Notes: generated by a model not told the origin, from the sequence alone. 64,000 nucleotides of DNA from Callorhinus ursinus (GCF_003265705.1 NW_020313285.1:17987747-18051746); one strand, 5' to 3'; counted from the stretch's first letter, positions 42,845 through 54,741 are shown. Numbers and translations are program-made.

Positions 42845-44169
42845 GTGTGCTGATGGAGCTCAGTCCCTTGTGGCCTGGGCCTTGGGCACTGACCACAGGG
42901 GTCAGCCATACCTGCTTCATGGGGAACTCCCTCTGCCGAGTGTAGCCTTCGTGCCCAGGGGGCCCCAAATATCCCCATTCCCTAGAGTGAGCCTCATGTG
43001 AAATGCATCCCAGCTGGAAGGAGAAGTGGCTGAAATGCGAAGCCCTGCCTCTTCATGCTCGAATCTCTGTCCCAGTTGGAATAATGAAGATCGGGAACCT
43101 CACACAGGCATCCCACGAGGAGGATTTCTGACTGTGTCCCTGACACTCAACAGACGCCAGGGGTGTGGTTGTTTGAGGACGTGGCCTGAGGTGTAGGCTG
43201 AAGCATCTGGAGATGTGGCACTTGGTTTTTAAAAATAAGATGAGACCCACATTTCTGGCACTAATGACTCTCAGATCCTATCACCCTTAAAAATATCCCT
43301 CAAAGACGGCTGTTGTCACTGCATTTTTAGCGCATTCTGACTATTTCTAAGACTGCAAACATTCCAGGCCCTGCTGGGTGTAGACTGCAGCTGTGTGAGT
43401 CTGGGGAGGAAGGAGCAGCTGCAGAGGTGGGACAGGTCCCTCCTTGACACAGGCAGGCTCTGGGGCTGCATTTGCTGCAGGGGAGGGGCAGGCAGCAAGA
43501 CAGGGGAGCCCAGCTCAGCCTTCTTAGCTGATCTTCCCTGGGGAGCTCAGGGACCAGCCGTCAGTCTCATCCAAACCCTCCTCTCACCTCCCCACATCCA
43601 CACAGAGGTTAGGGGTCTCTTAGGGACACACTGAGGCAGATAATCAATGCATTTGAGAGTTCCGAATCTTTGGGTGTTGCATCCAGGATGAAGAGTTTGG
43701 TGAGGGGAGCCCAAAAAGCCAAGGTTCATGTTGATCATGTTTTTGTCCTTTGGGAGATTCAGGGATGTCAAATGGGAACAATGAAAATTTAGAAACCGAC
43801 ACAAACAGCCCAGGATTAAATCACAGGAATCCCATTTCATTCCGTACAAGGTTCTAAGCTTTCCAGAGTTTTCCCAAAGTTTCAGAGCTGTCACAGACAC
43901 CATCTCTCCGAGTGTGAATTATCCAAGATAACATTTACTTTGCCTTCTGGCTTCTGTGTCCCTCTGGCCCCGATCAGTGTCCAGTGATTCCGAGAAGGGA
44001 AACTTACACGGGTGTTCACCAGCTATTAAAAAAAAAAAGCAATATCCTGGGTGTATCCCAAAGCCACTCTTCAGTGTCTGGGGTGGTAAGGTCAGTGACT
44101 GTTCTGGATCATCTGTGGTGAGAGTCCTAGGCCATGATCCAGTGGGCTGAGCTGGGGAGGAGGTTCCCG
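42845..44169. other. Single-copy DNA between the two duplication copies
   Basis: No gene recognised. Near 43200-43300 a short AT-richer stretch occurs. Confidence 0.4.
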
Positions 44170-44380
44170 GAAGGGCCAGAGAAGCCACACACCCACCCCT
44201 GCCCTCTGGTCTGGGACTGTGGGTAGGAGGACACTCGGGGTGGGGGGCGGGAGGGCAGACTCCAGGCACACTGAACCCCCTCCTGGCCTCTGGAACACCT
44301 GTTTGGTCTCCGAGGAGGGCAGGGACTGGGGTTCAAGTGCTGGTGGATTATGGGGGGCTCACTCGTGTCACTGAGCCAGT
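44170..44380 (+). repeat. Local duplication, copy B
   Basis: Second copy of the 42630-42844 sequence, about 1.54 kb downstream and directly oriented. It differs by scattered substitutions, a G-rich insertion near 44238-44252 and a short deletion near the end. Confidence 0.85.
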
Positions 44381-44499
44381 CCCTACCTCTGGCCACAGAC
44401 CTTTCATTCCTCAGGCTATTGACCTTGAGAGCCAGATGAACCCGATGGGCATCCTCTTCCCTCTGAATAGGTCTGACTGGTGTGGAGAAGGGAATCAAA

Positions 44500-44572
44500 G
44501 AACATAGTGGATAGTGGATGCTTAAGAGCACAGACTCTGCAATCAGAGACTTCTGGGTTCAAATCCTGGGGA
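44500..44572 (+). repeat. MIR SINE fragment
   Basis: 'cttaagagcacagactctgc', 'aatcagagacttctgggttc' and 'aaatcctgggg' are the MIR 5' half. Confidence 0.75.
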
Positions 44573-46411
44573 CAAACCCAGGGCTGGAACAGAGGTGCTG
44601 GCCGAGCTGGCTGTATGCTGCTTCAGAGGTGGACACACGCGTCCTGGGGCAAGACTGCAACTCATGGGCTGAAGCCTGCTGCTTCGCTCATGTTTTCTGG
44701 TCCAACAGGATCCACTCACACAGTGTTCCCTCTAGAACATGCCCAGAGCTTGGTCTCACCACCACCTTCTGCAGGGAGCTGGCCAGGTCAGGCTTCAAAG
44801 ACTTGTGCAAGGGGAGCCGCCCCGAGTCCTCAGGCCTCAGGGCTGGAGCACAGAGGTACCAATTTGGTGATTGCTTTCCGAGCTGCTCACCCTTTCCCCG
44901 TGTTGCTTGGTCTATGGGCTCTTAGGGGCACCCGCTCATAGCCCATGAAGATCGGGACAGATATATTTGGCTAAGTTAGAAATTCTAGTCCAGAGAAAGC
45001 CAGGCAAGGACTTGGATCCCATGGCTTCTATTAACAGAGCATATTTCAGCAAAGACCTCTTAAACTGTGAAGGCTCCAGGGTAGAAGCTGCAGGGGTGAT
45101 GGATGCATTCACTCTAATGGCTGGATGGGAGCTGGAAATCAAAGTGATGGCTAAATGTGCAGTGCTGGGTTCATAGAAGAGGACCTTTCTGTCCAGGCCC
45201 CTGGCACCAGCTGCCACGAGCAGCTCAGGCCATGCCAGCTGAGCCAAAGCTGTGGGGCCCTGTCTCTTGTGTTAGAGCCCATAGCTTCTTAAAGGCAGGG
45301 GTGTGAGAAATATCAGATCACGAGGCACTGTCTCCAAAGACGGGAATCAGGTGCCTTACTCCAGGGGAGCCCGATTTTCCAGGGAATTCCAAGTCATGAC
45401 AGGAGGGGAGAGTTCAGAGATTCAGGTCATTGCAGAGTTGAGAACAGAAGACAAAATGAGTGGCTTTCAGGCTCCCCAAGGGCAGAGACAGTGGATCAGA
45501 CAGAAGCCGACTTCCAATGGGAAGATGCTGGAAAGAGGAATGCAAGCTCTCCCACAGCACTACTCCCACCTCAGCCAAATTACTTCTGGTGCACGGGACG
45601 GTAGTGGAGACACCAGCTGCTGAGCCTCTGGCTATACGGAAGCAAGGCTTCTTGAAATATCCTCAAAGACCCCGAGCCCTTCCTTTGCTCTCCGCTTCTC
45701 TTGCCCCTCTTCTTTCTCCCGCTCTTGTGTTTTTTCATCCTGCTTTTCCCCATGGCTCTCTGTTTACTGGCAGTGTCAGAATAGTCCATCCCGGTATCAG
45801 TTCTAACATGAAATGCAGCTGAGCTGACCTCTCTGCGAAAAGAAGAACAAGCACTGGCCGACTTTCACTGGACTTCAAGGTCTGGGAGGGCAAAGCCAGG
45901 GATGCAGGGGCATCTCTGTGTCCCCAGTGCCAATCCTGGGCCAGCACATCATACCTGCCGGGTAAGTCATGCTTGAGAAAGTTCATGCACGAATTCTAAA
46001 ACAAAATAAACATGTAGTTCTACCAAAAGAAATCCTAACAAAACCCTTACCAAACCCTGACCCTAAATAGTAAATGCCAAAATGTTGCCCTGATATGTAT
46101 TGTCAATGCAAAAAAAAAAAAAAATTAAGCAACTGTTGCATTATAATAGGTAAAGTAGATTTGGTAGCAAAGACTACTATGAGATACACAAAGTTACAAT
46201 AGTATATATTTTATCAATAAATCAACAATGACCACTCAACACAAATATGGGGCTCATATACCACGGCCACAAAATAGATTCAAGAAAGATGGACAGACAT
46301 GCCCCCTGACTGTACATTCTACTCTCTGAGTGACAGATCAAGAAGGCTAACGATTTAGAGACCTGAGAAACGTGACAAACGTGATCCAGCAGCTGACAGG
46401 TAGAGGGAACC
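44573..46411. other. Single-copy DNA, no gene seen
   Basis: No gene or clear repeat. From about 45990 to 46250 it becomes AT-rich and includes an A14 run (46110-46124). Confidence 0.4.
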
Positions 46412-46865
46412 TGTGTTAGGTTCCTAGAACGGCTGTAACAAAATAACCACAAAGCCAGTGGCTTCCAACAGAAATTGATTCGCTCACAGTTCTGAAGGCC
46501 ACAAGCCTGAAAGCAGGGCCACGCTCCCTCTTGAGACTCTGGGTGGAACCCATCCTTACCTCTCCCTAGCCTCTGATAGGGCCATCAGTCCTAGGTTCCC
46601 TGGCTTACAGGTGCATCTCTCCAATCTCTGACCCTGTCATCATAGAGTGCTCCCCCTGCGTGCCTGTGTTCCAGTCTCCCCTCTTCTTATAAGGCCATCA
46701 GTCATCCCGGACTAGCACCACCCTAATGACCTCATCTTCACTTGATTATATGAACAAAGGCCTCATCTCCCCAAATACAGTCATAATTCACATGCACCAG
46801 GGGGATTAGGGCTTCAACGTATGGGGGGAGGGGCTAAGGTAGGGGACACAATTCAACTCACAACA
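46412..46865 (-). mobile_element. MaLR (MLT1-like) solo LTR
   Basis: The plus strand reads 'ttaggttcctagaacggctg', 'ccagtggcttccaacagaaa', 'tctccaatctctgaccctgt', 'cccctcttcttataaggcca', 'ctaatgacctcatcttcact' and ends 'acaattcaactcacaaca'. So the LTR starts TGTTGTGAG on the minus strand. Solo. Confidence 0.85.
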
Positions 46866-46923
46866 GAACTCAGTGACAAAGAAGATACATTTTCTTTGCA
46901 AGTGTGCTGGTGACATTAGGTGC

Positions 46924-46940
46924 CCTCTCTTGAACTTCTT
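46924..46940. repeat. Left target-site duplication of full-length L1
   Basis: CCTCTCTTGAACTTCTT (17 bases; the first C may be shared by chance) recurs at 54230-54246 on the other side of the L1. Confidence 0.93.
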
Positions 46941-47400
46941 TTTTTTTTTAATTTTTTTATTATTATGTTAATCACCATATATTACATCATTAGTTTTTGA
47001 TGCAGTGTTCCATGATTCATTGTTTGTTCATAACACCCAGTGCTCCATGCAGAACGTGCCCTCCTTAATACCCATCACCAGGATAACCCATCCCCCTCAC
47101 CCCCTCCCTTCTAGAACCCTCAGTTTGTTTTTCAGAGTCCATCATCTCTCATGGTTCGTCTCCCCCTCTGACATACTCCCCTTTTCTTCCTCTCCTGTTA
47201 TCTTCTTCTTTTCCTTTTTTCTTAAAATATGTTACGTTATTTGTTTCAGAAGTACAGATCTGTGATTCAACAGTCTTGCACAATTCACAGCGCTCACCAT
47301 AGCACATACCCTCCCCAATGTCTATCACCCAGCCACCCCATCCCTCCCACCCCCAACCACTCCAGTAACACTCAGTTTGTTTCCTAAGATTAAGAATTCC
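46941..47400 (-). other. L1 copy 2 3' UTR
   Basis: Two modules separated by an A-rich tract (T-rich on plus at about 47200-47223), the same arrangement as in copy 1. G-rich tracts of the sense strand appear as C-rich tracts on plus near 47087-47108 and 47335-47355. Confidence 0.75.
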
Positions 47401-50400
47401 TCATATCAGTGAGGTCATGTGATACATGTCTTTCTCTGATTGACTTATTTCACTCAGCATAACACCCTCCAGTTCCATCCACGTCGTTGCAAATGGCAAG
47501 ATCTCATTCCTTTTGATGGCTGCATAATATTCCATTGTGTATATATACCACCTCTTCTTTATCCATTCATCTGTCGATCGGCATCTTGGCTCTTTCCACA
47601 GTTTGGCTATTGTGGACATTGCTGCTATAAACATTGGGGTACACGTACCCCTTCGGGTCCCTACATTTGTATCTTTGGGGTAAATACCCAGTAGTGCAAT
47701 TGCTGGATCAAATGGTAGCTCTAATTTCAACTGTTTGAGGAACCTCCATACTGTTTTCCAGAGGGGTTGCACCAGCTTGCATCCCCACCAACAGTGTAGG
47801 AGGGTTCCCCTTTCTCAACATCCCCGCCAACATCTGTCGTTCCCTGACTTGTTAATTTTAGCCATTCTGACGGGTGTGAGGTGGTATCTCATTGAGGTTT
47901 TGATTTGGATTTCCCTGATGCCGAGCGATGGTGAGCACTTTTTCATGTGTCTGTTGGACATTTGGATGTCTTCTTTGGAGAAATGTCTGTTCATGTCTTC
48001 TGCCCATTTCTTGATTGGATTATTTGTTCTTTGGGTGTTGAGTTTGAGAAGTTCTTTATAGATTTTGGATACTAGCCCTTTATCTGATATGTCATTTGCA
48101 AATATTTTCTCCCATTCTGTCGGTTGTCTTTTGGTTTTGTGGACTGTTTCTTTTGCTGTGCAAAAGCTTTTTATCTTGATGAAATCCCAATAGTTCATTT
48201 TTGCCCGGGCTTCCCGTGCCTTTGGCGATGTTTCTAGGAAGAAGTTGCTGCGGCTGAGGTCGAAAAGGTTGCTACCTGTGTTCTCCTTTAGGATTTTGAT
48301 GGACTCCTGTCTCACGTTTAGGTCTTTCAACCATTTGGAGTCTATTTTTGTGTGTGGTGTAAGGAAATGGTCCAGTTTCATTCTTCTGCATGTGGCTGTC
48401 CAATTTTCCCAACACCATTTGTTGAAGAGACTGTCTTTTTTCCATTGGACATTCTTTCCTGCTTTGTCAAAGATGAGTTGACCATAGAGTTGAGGGTCCA
48501 TTTCTGGGCTCTCGATTCTGTTCCATTGATCTATGGGTCTGTTTCTGTGCCAGTACCATACTGTCTTGATGATGACAGCTTTGTAATAGAGCTAGAAGTC
48601 CGGAATTGTGATGCCGCCAGCTTTGCTTTTCTTTTTCAGTATTCCTCTGGCTATTCGGGGTCTCTTCTGGTTCCATACAAATTTTAGGATTATTTGTTCC
48701 ATTTCTTTGAAAAAAGTGGATGGTATTTTGATGGGGATTGCATTGAATGTGTAGATTGCTCTAGGTAGCATTGACATCTTCACAATGTTGATTCTCCCAA
48801 TCCATGAGCATGGAACGTTTTTCCATTTCTTTGTGTCTTCTTCAATTTCTCTCATGAGTATTTTATAGTTTTCTGAGTACAGATCCTTTGCCTCTTTGGT
48901 TAGATTTATTCCTAGGTATCTAATGGTTTTGGGTGCAATTGTAAATGGGATAGACTCCTTGATTTGTCTCTCTTCTGTCTTGTTGTTGGTGTATAGGAAT
49001 GCCACTGATTTCTGTGCATTGATTTTATATCCTGCTACTTTACTGAATTCCTGTATGAGTTCTAGCAGTTTTGGGGTGGAGTCTTTTGGGTTTTCCACAT
49101 ACAGTATCATATCATCTGCAAAGAGTGAGAGTTTGACTTCCTCTTTGCCGATTTGGATGCCTTTGATTTCTTTTGGTTGTCTGATTGCTGTGGCTAGGAC
49201 TTCTAATACTATGTTGAATAGCAGTGGTGATAATGGACATCCCTGCCGCGTTCCTGACCTTAGGGGAAAAGCTCTCAGTCTTTCCCCATTGAGAATGATA
49301 TTCGCTGTAGGTTTTTCATAGATGGCTTTTATGATATTGAGGTATGTACCCTCTATCCCTATACTCTGAAGAGTTTTGATCAAGAAAGGATGTTGTACTT
49401 TGTCAAATGCTTTTTCTGCATCTACTGAGAGGATCATATGATTCTTGCTCTTTCTTTTGTTAATGTATTGTATCACGTTGATTGATTTGCAGATGTTGAA
49501 CCAGCCTTGCAGCCCAGGAATAAATCCCACTTGGTCATGGTGAATAATTCTTTTAATGTACTGTTGGATCCTATTGGCTAGTTATTTTGGTGAGAATTTT
49601 TGCATCCATGTTCATCAAGGATATTGGTCTGTAATTCTCTTTTTTGATGGGGTCTTTGTCTGGTTTTGGGATCAAGGTAATGCTGGCCTCATAAAATGAG
49701 TTTGGAAGTTTCCCTTCCATTTCTATTTTTTGGAACAGTTTCAGGAGAATAGGTATTAATTCTTCTTTAAATGTCTGATAGAATTCCCCTGGGAAGCCAT
49801 CTGGCCCTGGGCCTTTGTTTGTTGGGAGATTTTTGATGACTGCTTCAATTTCCTTCGTGGTTATAGGTCTGTTCAGGTGTTCTATTTCTTCCTGGTTCAA
49901 TTTTGGTAGTTGATACATCTCTAGGAATGCACCCATTTCTTCCAGGTTATCTAATTTGCTGGCATAGAGTTGCTCATAATATGTTCTTATAATTGTTTGT
50001 ATTTCTTTGGTGTTGGTTGTGATCTCTCCTCTTTCATTCATGATTTTGTTGATTTGGGTCATTTCTCTTTTCTTTTTGATCAGTCTGGCCAGGGGTTTAT
50101 CAATCTTGTTAATTCTTTCAAAGAACCAGCTCCTGGTTTTGTTGATCTGTTCTACTGTTCTTTTGGTTTCTATTTCATTGATTTCTGCTCTGATCTTTAT
50201 GATTTCTCTTCTCCTGCTGGGTTTAGGCTTTATTTGCTGTTCTTTCTCCAGCTCCTTTAGGTGTAGGGTTAGGTTGTGTATTTGAGACCTTTCTTGTTTC
50301 TTGAGAAAGGCTTGTATTGCTAAATACTTTCCTCTCAGGAATGCCTTTGCTGTATCCCAAAGATTTTGAAGAGTTGTGTTTTCATTTTCATTGGTTTCCA

Positions 50401-51217
50401 TGAATTTTTTGAATTCTTCTTTAATTTCTTGGTTGACCCATTCATTCTTTAGTAGGATGCTCTTTAGCCTCCATGTATTTGAGTTCTTTCCGACTTTCCT
50501 CTTGTGGTTGAGTTCTAGTTTCAAAGCATTGTGGTCTGAAAATATGCAGGGAATGATCCCAATCTTTTGGTACTGGTTGAGACCTGATTTGTGACCTAGA
50601 ATGTGATCAATTCTGGAGAATGTTCCATGGGCACTAGAGAAGAATGTGTATTCCGTTGCTTTGGGATGGAATGTTCTGAATATGTCTGTGAAGTCCATTC
50701 GGTCCAGTGTGTCATTTAAAGTCTTTATTTCCTTGTTGATCTTTTGCTTAGATGATCTGTCCATTTCAGTCAGGGGGGTGTTAAAGTCCCCCACTATTAT
50801 TGTATTGTTGTCAATGTGTTTCTTCGCTTTTGTTATTAATTGCCTTATATAATTGGCTGCTCCCATGTTCGGGGCATAGATATTTACAATTGTTAGATCT
50901 TCTTGTTGGATAGACCCTTTAAGTAGGATATAGTGTCCTTCCTCATCTCTTATTACAGTCTTTGTTTTAAAATCTAGTTTGTCTGATATAAGGATTGCCA
51001 CCCCAGCTTTCTTTTGGTGTCCATTAGCATGGTAAATGGTTTTCCACCCCCTCACTTTCAATCTGGGGGTGTCTTTGGGTCTAAAATGAGTCTCTTGCAG
51101 ACAGCATATGGATGGGTCTTGTTTTTTAATCCAATCTGATAGCCTGTGTCTTTTGATTGGGGCATTGAGCCCATTTACATTCAGGGTAACTATTGAAAGG
51201 TATGAATTTAGTGCCAT
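47401..51217 (-). pseudogene. L1 ORF2 (endonuclease-reverse transcriptase), nearly complete but broken
   Basis: About 1,272 codons, close to the usual 1,275 of L1 ORF2p. It nicks target DNA and copies L1 RNA there. The endonuclease domain is intact: N13 (TLNVNG), E42 (QETH), NIYAPN, GDFNTPL, RIDHI and SDH. RT motifs follow, including [30 protein letters not shown] and FADD (49111-49122). The C-terminus ends YHMTSLI. Lesions: one extra base near 49581-49584 (frameshift), TAG at 48592-48594 where copy 1 has a Gln codon, and TGA at 47815-47817. The start at 51217 (MALNSYLS) lies about 80 bases after the ORF1 stop, as in other L1s. Not functional as assembled. Confidence 0.95.
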
Positions 51218-51299
51218 TGTATTACCTGTAAGGTGACTGTTAACTGTCTGTTGTCTGTGTTCGTTTCTGCTCTTTGCTGCTTTTAGGTTCTCTCTTTGC

Positions 51300-52198
51300 T
51301 TAGAGGACCCCTCTCAATATTTCTTGGAGGGCTGGTTTCGTGTTTGCAAATTCCTTTAGTTTTTGTTTGTTCTGGAAGCTTTTTATCTCTCCTTCTATTT
51401 TCAATGATAGCCTAGCTGGATATAGTATTCTTGGCTGCATATTTTTCCGTTTAGTGCTCTGAAGATATCTTGCCAGTCCTTTCTGGCCTGCCAGGTCTCT
51501 GTGGATAGGTCTGTTGCCAATCTAATGTTTCTACCATTGTAGGTTACATATCTCTTCTCCCGAGCTGCTTTCAGGATTTTCTCTTTGTCTCTGAGACTCG
51601 TAAGTTTTACTATTAGATGTCGGGGTGTTGACCTATTTTTATTGATTTTGAGAGGGGTTCTCTGTGCCTCCTGGATTTTAATGCCTGTTTCCTTCCTCAC
51701 ATTAGGGAAGTTTTCTGCTATAATTTGCTCCAATATACCTTCTGCCCCCCTCTCTCTCTCTTCTTCTTCTTCTGGGATCCCAATTATTCTAATGTTGTTT
51801 CGTCTTATCGTATCACTTATCTCTCGAATTCTGCCCTCGTGATCCTGTAATTGTTTCTCTCTCTTTTTCTCAGCCTCTTTATTTTCCATCATTTGGTCTT
51901 CTATATCGCTGATTCTCTCTTCTGCCTCATTTTTCCTAGCAGTTAGTGCCCCCATTTTGGATTGCACCTCATCAATAGCCTTTTTGATTTCGATTTGGTT
52001 AGATTTTAGTTCTTTTATTTCTCCAGAAAGGGTTTCTCTAATAACTTCCACGCTTTTTCCAAGCCCAGCTAGTATCTTTAAAGTCATGATTCTGAACTCT
52101 AGTTCCGACATCGTACTAATGTCCGTATTGAGTAGGTCCCTGGCTGACGGTACTACCTCTTGTTCTTTTTGCTGAGGTGATTTCTTTCGTCTTGTCAT
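51300..52198 (-). pseudogene. L1 ORF1 (RNA-binding chaperone), one frameshift
   Basis: ORF1p trimers coat L1 RNA. The start MTRRKKSPQQ is clear at 52198. Residues of about 50-125 are rich in charged heptads (coiled coil), then come RRNNIRIIGIPEEEE (start of the RRM domain) and the C-terminal domain with RHLIVKL and the WQARKDWQDIFRAL block. The open frame ends after 265 codons because one base is missing in an A/T run near 51441-51450. Past that point the expected C-terminal reading continues in another frame to TAA at 51300-51302. Without it the C-terminal domain is truncated. Confidence 0.93.
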
Positions 52199-52335
52199 TT
52201 TGTCCAGAGGAGAATAGATGAATGCGAGAACAAAATGCTAACAGGTTTACAACGTCCCCAGCAAATATACTGTATACAAATCAGAAAAGACCTGAAACCA
52301 GGGGAAAAGAAAGGGAAAGAAAGAAAAAAGAAAGA

Positions 52336-53222
52336 NNNNNNNNNNNNNNNNNNNNNNNNNNNNNNNNNNNNNNNNNNNNNNNNNNNNNNNNNNNNNNNNN
52401 NNNNNNNNNNNNNNNNNNNNNNNNNNNNNNNNNNNNNNNNNNNNNNNNNNNNNNNNNNNNNNNNNNNNNNNNNNNNNNNNNNNNNNNNNNNNNNNNNNNN
52501 NNNNNNNNNNNNNNNNNNNNNNNNNNNNNNNNNNNNNNNNNNNNNNNNNNNNNNNNNNNNNNNNNNNNNNNNNNNNNNNNNNNNNNNNNNNNNNNNNNNN
52601 NNNNNNNNNNNNNNNNNNNNNNNNNNNNNNNNNNNNNNNNNNNNNNNNNNNNNNNNNNNNNNNNNNNNNNNNNNNNNNNNNNNNNNNNNNNNNNNNNNNN
52701 NNNNNNNNNNNNNNNNNNNNNNNNNNNNNNNNNNNNNNNNNNNNNNNNNNNNNNNNNNNNNNNNNNNNNNNNNNNNNNNNNNNNNNNNNNNNNNNNNNNN
52801 NNNNNNNNNNNNNNNNNNNNNNNNNNNNNNNNNNNNNNNNNNNNNNNNNNNNNNNNNNNNNNNNNNNNNNNNNNNNNNNNNNNNNNNNNNNNNNNNNNNN
52901 NNNNNNNNNNNNNNNNNNNNNNNNNNNNNNNNNNNNNNNNNNNNNNNNNNNNNNNNNNNNNNNNNNNNNNNNNNNNNNNNNNNNNNNNNNNNNNNNNNNN
53001 NNNNNNNNNNNNNNNNNNNNNNNNNNNNNNNNNNNNNNNNNNNNNNNNNNNNNNNNNNNNNNNNNNNNNNNNNNNNNNNNNNNNNNNNNNNNNNNNNNNN
53101 NNNNNNNNNNNNNNNNNNNNNNNNNNNNNNNNNNNNNNNNNNNNNNNNNNNNNNNNNNNNNNNNNNNNNNNNNNNNNNNNNNNNNNNNNNNNNNNNNNNN
53201 NNNNNNNNNNNNNNNNNNNNNN
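52336..53222. other. Assembly gap (887 N)
   Basis: A run of N inside the L1 5' UTR, starting 138 bases upstream of ORF1. The left flank (52300-52335) is almost pure G/A ('aagaaagggaaagaaagaaa'). The gap hides part of the promoter region; its true length cannot be judged. Confidence 1.
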
Positions 53223-54230
53223 TTCTCCTTGATCGATCAACTTGGTCTTGGCTTGCTGGCTGTTTGTGCTGATCTTCTGGGGGAGGGGCCTGTTGCTGTG
53301 GTTTCCAAATGTCTTTGCCGGAGGCTGAATTGCCCCGCCCTTGTCGGTCCGGGCTAAGGAAGCTGCTCCGGTTTGTTCTCAGGAGCTTTTGTTCCCTGCA
53401 AGCTCTCGGTACAGCTTTGGAGGACCAGGGCAGAAATGGTGGCCTCCCAATCTCCACCCGGAGGAGCTGAGAACTCGGGGCCCCGCTCCTCAGTGTGTCC
53501 CCAGAGAAAAGCAGTCACTCCCGTGTCCCCGGTCTCCGGCCGCACTCCGTGCTCACCCGGCCTGTGATCGAGCGTTGTTATCTCTGGCACCCGACCCCGC
53601 ACGGAGTCTCCAAACCCAGCAGATCCCTGCAGTGCGTTCCCGCACCGCTCCTCCCCGGGAAGGAAGGGGAGTCTCCCCGGATCTGCTGCTTGTTGGGTCC
53701 CTGCTGGGGGAGCCGTGCCCCGACTGGGCCGCAGATCACAGTTTATGGCAACCCCGAGCTGAGAGCCCGCGCCTCGGCTCCGTCTCTGCAGCCGGCTTCC
53801 CCGCTCCGATACCTGGGAGCTCTGGCGCACTCAGGCACCCCCGGTCTCTCCGTGACCCCAAGGGTCCTGAGACCACACTGTCCCGGGAGGATTCCACCAC
53901 CCGCTTAGCCACTGCAGCGACATCCCTCAGCCGAGCCAACTTCTAAAAGGTCCGATTTTGTGCTCCGCGGCTCTAGCACTTGCCAGAAGCGGCCGGCGGA
54001 GGCCCCTCCCCCGCCGTCTATCCTCCCGAATATCGCCTCGGATGCACTTCTCCGCACGCCCTACCTTCCAGTAAGTGGTCGCTTCTCTGTTCAGAGAGTT
54101 GTTGCTACTCTCCTGTTCGATCTCCTGTTGAGTTCGTAGGTGTTCAGAATGGTTTGATCCCTATTCAGCTGAATTCCTGAGACCAGACGAAATCTAGGTC
54201 TCCTACTCCTCCGCCATCTTGCTCCGCCTC
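53223..54230 (-). promoter_or_regulatory. L1 5' UTR / internal promoter (5' part)
   Basis: GC- and CpG-rich minus-strand leader beginning GGAGGCGGAGCAAGATGGCG. The GCAAGATGGCG core is a YY1-type motif (AAGATGGCGG, about 54209-54218), also found at L1 5' ends in other mammals. Long open frames within it (53341-53946 plus and 53354-53830 minus) are composition effects of CpG-rich DNA. Bidirectional activity of L1 5' ends is known in other species and not shown here. Confidence 0.8.
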
Positions 54231-54246
54231 CTCTCTTGAACTTCTT
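54230..54246. repeat. Right target-site duplication of full-length L1
   Basis: Repeats 46924-46940. The two outermost bases are ambiguous with the L1 5' end. Confidence 0.93.
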
Positions 54247-54741
54247 GTACATACACATCCATATCCACCTATTTATTCATATAAATAAAATCGGTATTCT
54301 CCCCAAATCTTACAGATTTCTTCCATATTATTTGTTGCATCTCATGTTTCATTTCTGGTTTTATTTGTTTACATATTTGTTGTTTCTTTGATCAGTCGGA
54401 CTAATGGGTTTGTGGATTTTCTCAAAGGCTTAATTACTGGTACTGTCCATCAATACTCATTTCTTCGGTCTTGTTTATCCAGGGTTATTATTGCTTGCTT
54501 TCTGAATTTTTTTAGCCTCTTTCTTACATCTGGAAGATCTTTAATGTGGAGACACAGTTCACTGTGTGTGTGGTTTTTGTTTCACTTTTTAATCTGTCCT
54601 GGAGATGTAGGGATTTAGAATTATACAATTTTTCTAAATGTACTGTTTTGGCAACAGGCCATAAGTTTTGACAGTTTGTGCTTTTTTTTTTAATTATTCT
54701 AATTTTTGTTCTGGATTTTCTTCTTGATTTAGGCATCCCTT
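54247..54741 (-). repeat. Old L1 ORF2 fragment
   Basis: The plus strand reads like antisense L1: 'tttgatcagtcggactaatg', 'ggtttgtggattttctcaaa', 'caacaggccataagttttga' and 'ttctggattttcttcttgat'. It is heavily diverged and without a frame, far older than the adjacent L1. It continues weakly after the SINE. Confidence 0.6.

Larger units (their letters stand above)
46941..54230 (-). mobile_element. LINE-1 copy 2, full length, minus strand
   Basis: About 7.3 kb including an 887-base N gap. From 5' to 3' on the minus strand: 5' end GGAGGCGGAGCAAGATGGCG at 54230, CpG-rich 5' UTR, gap, ORF1 (52198-51300), ORF2 (51217-47401), two-part 3' UTR and A-rich tail (T run at 46941 on the plus strand). A 16-17 bp target duplication bounds it exactly, so both ends are original. 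It carries only a few inactivating lesions. It is inverted relative to the L1 at 8.6-12.1 kb and highly similar to it. Confidence 0.96.

Noticed and set aside
42630..44380. Possible LTR pair of an unknown retroelement
   Set aside because: The copies lack visible TG...CA ends, and the 1.3 kb between them has no primer-binding, polypurine or coding signature I can identify; kept only as an alternative.
52195..53457. Long frames of 300-420 codons around the gap
   Set aside because: They run through the 887 N bases and are artefacts of translating unknown sequence.
53341..53946. 201-codon frame in CpG-rich DNA, possible CpG-island first exon
   Set aside because: It lies inside the L1 5' UTR, antisense to the element, and is bounded by the L1 target duplication.
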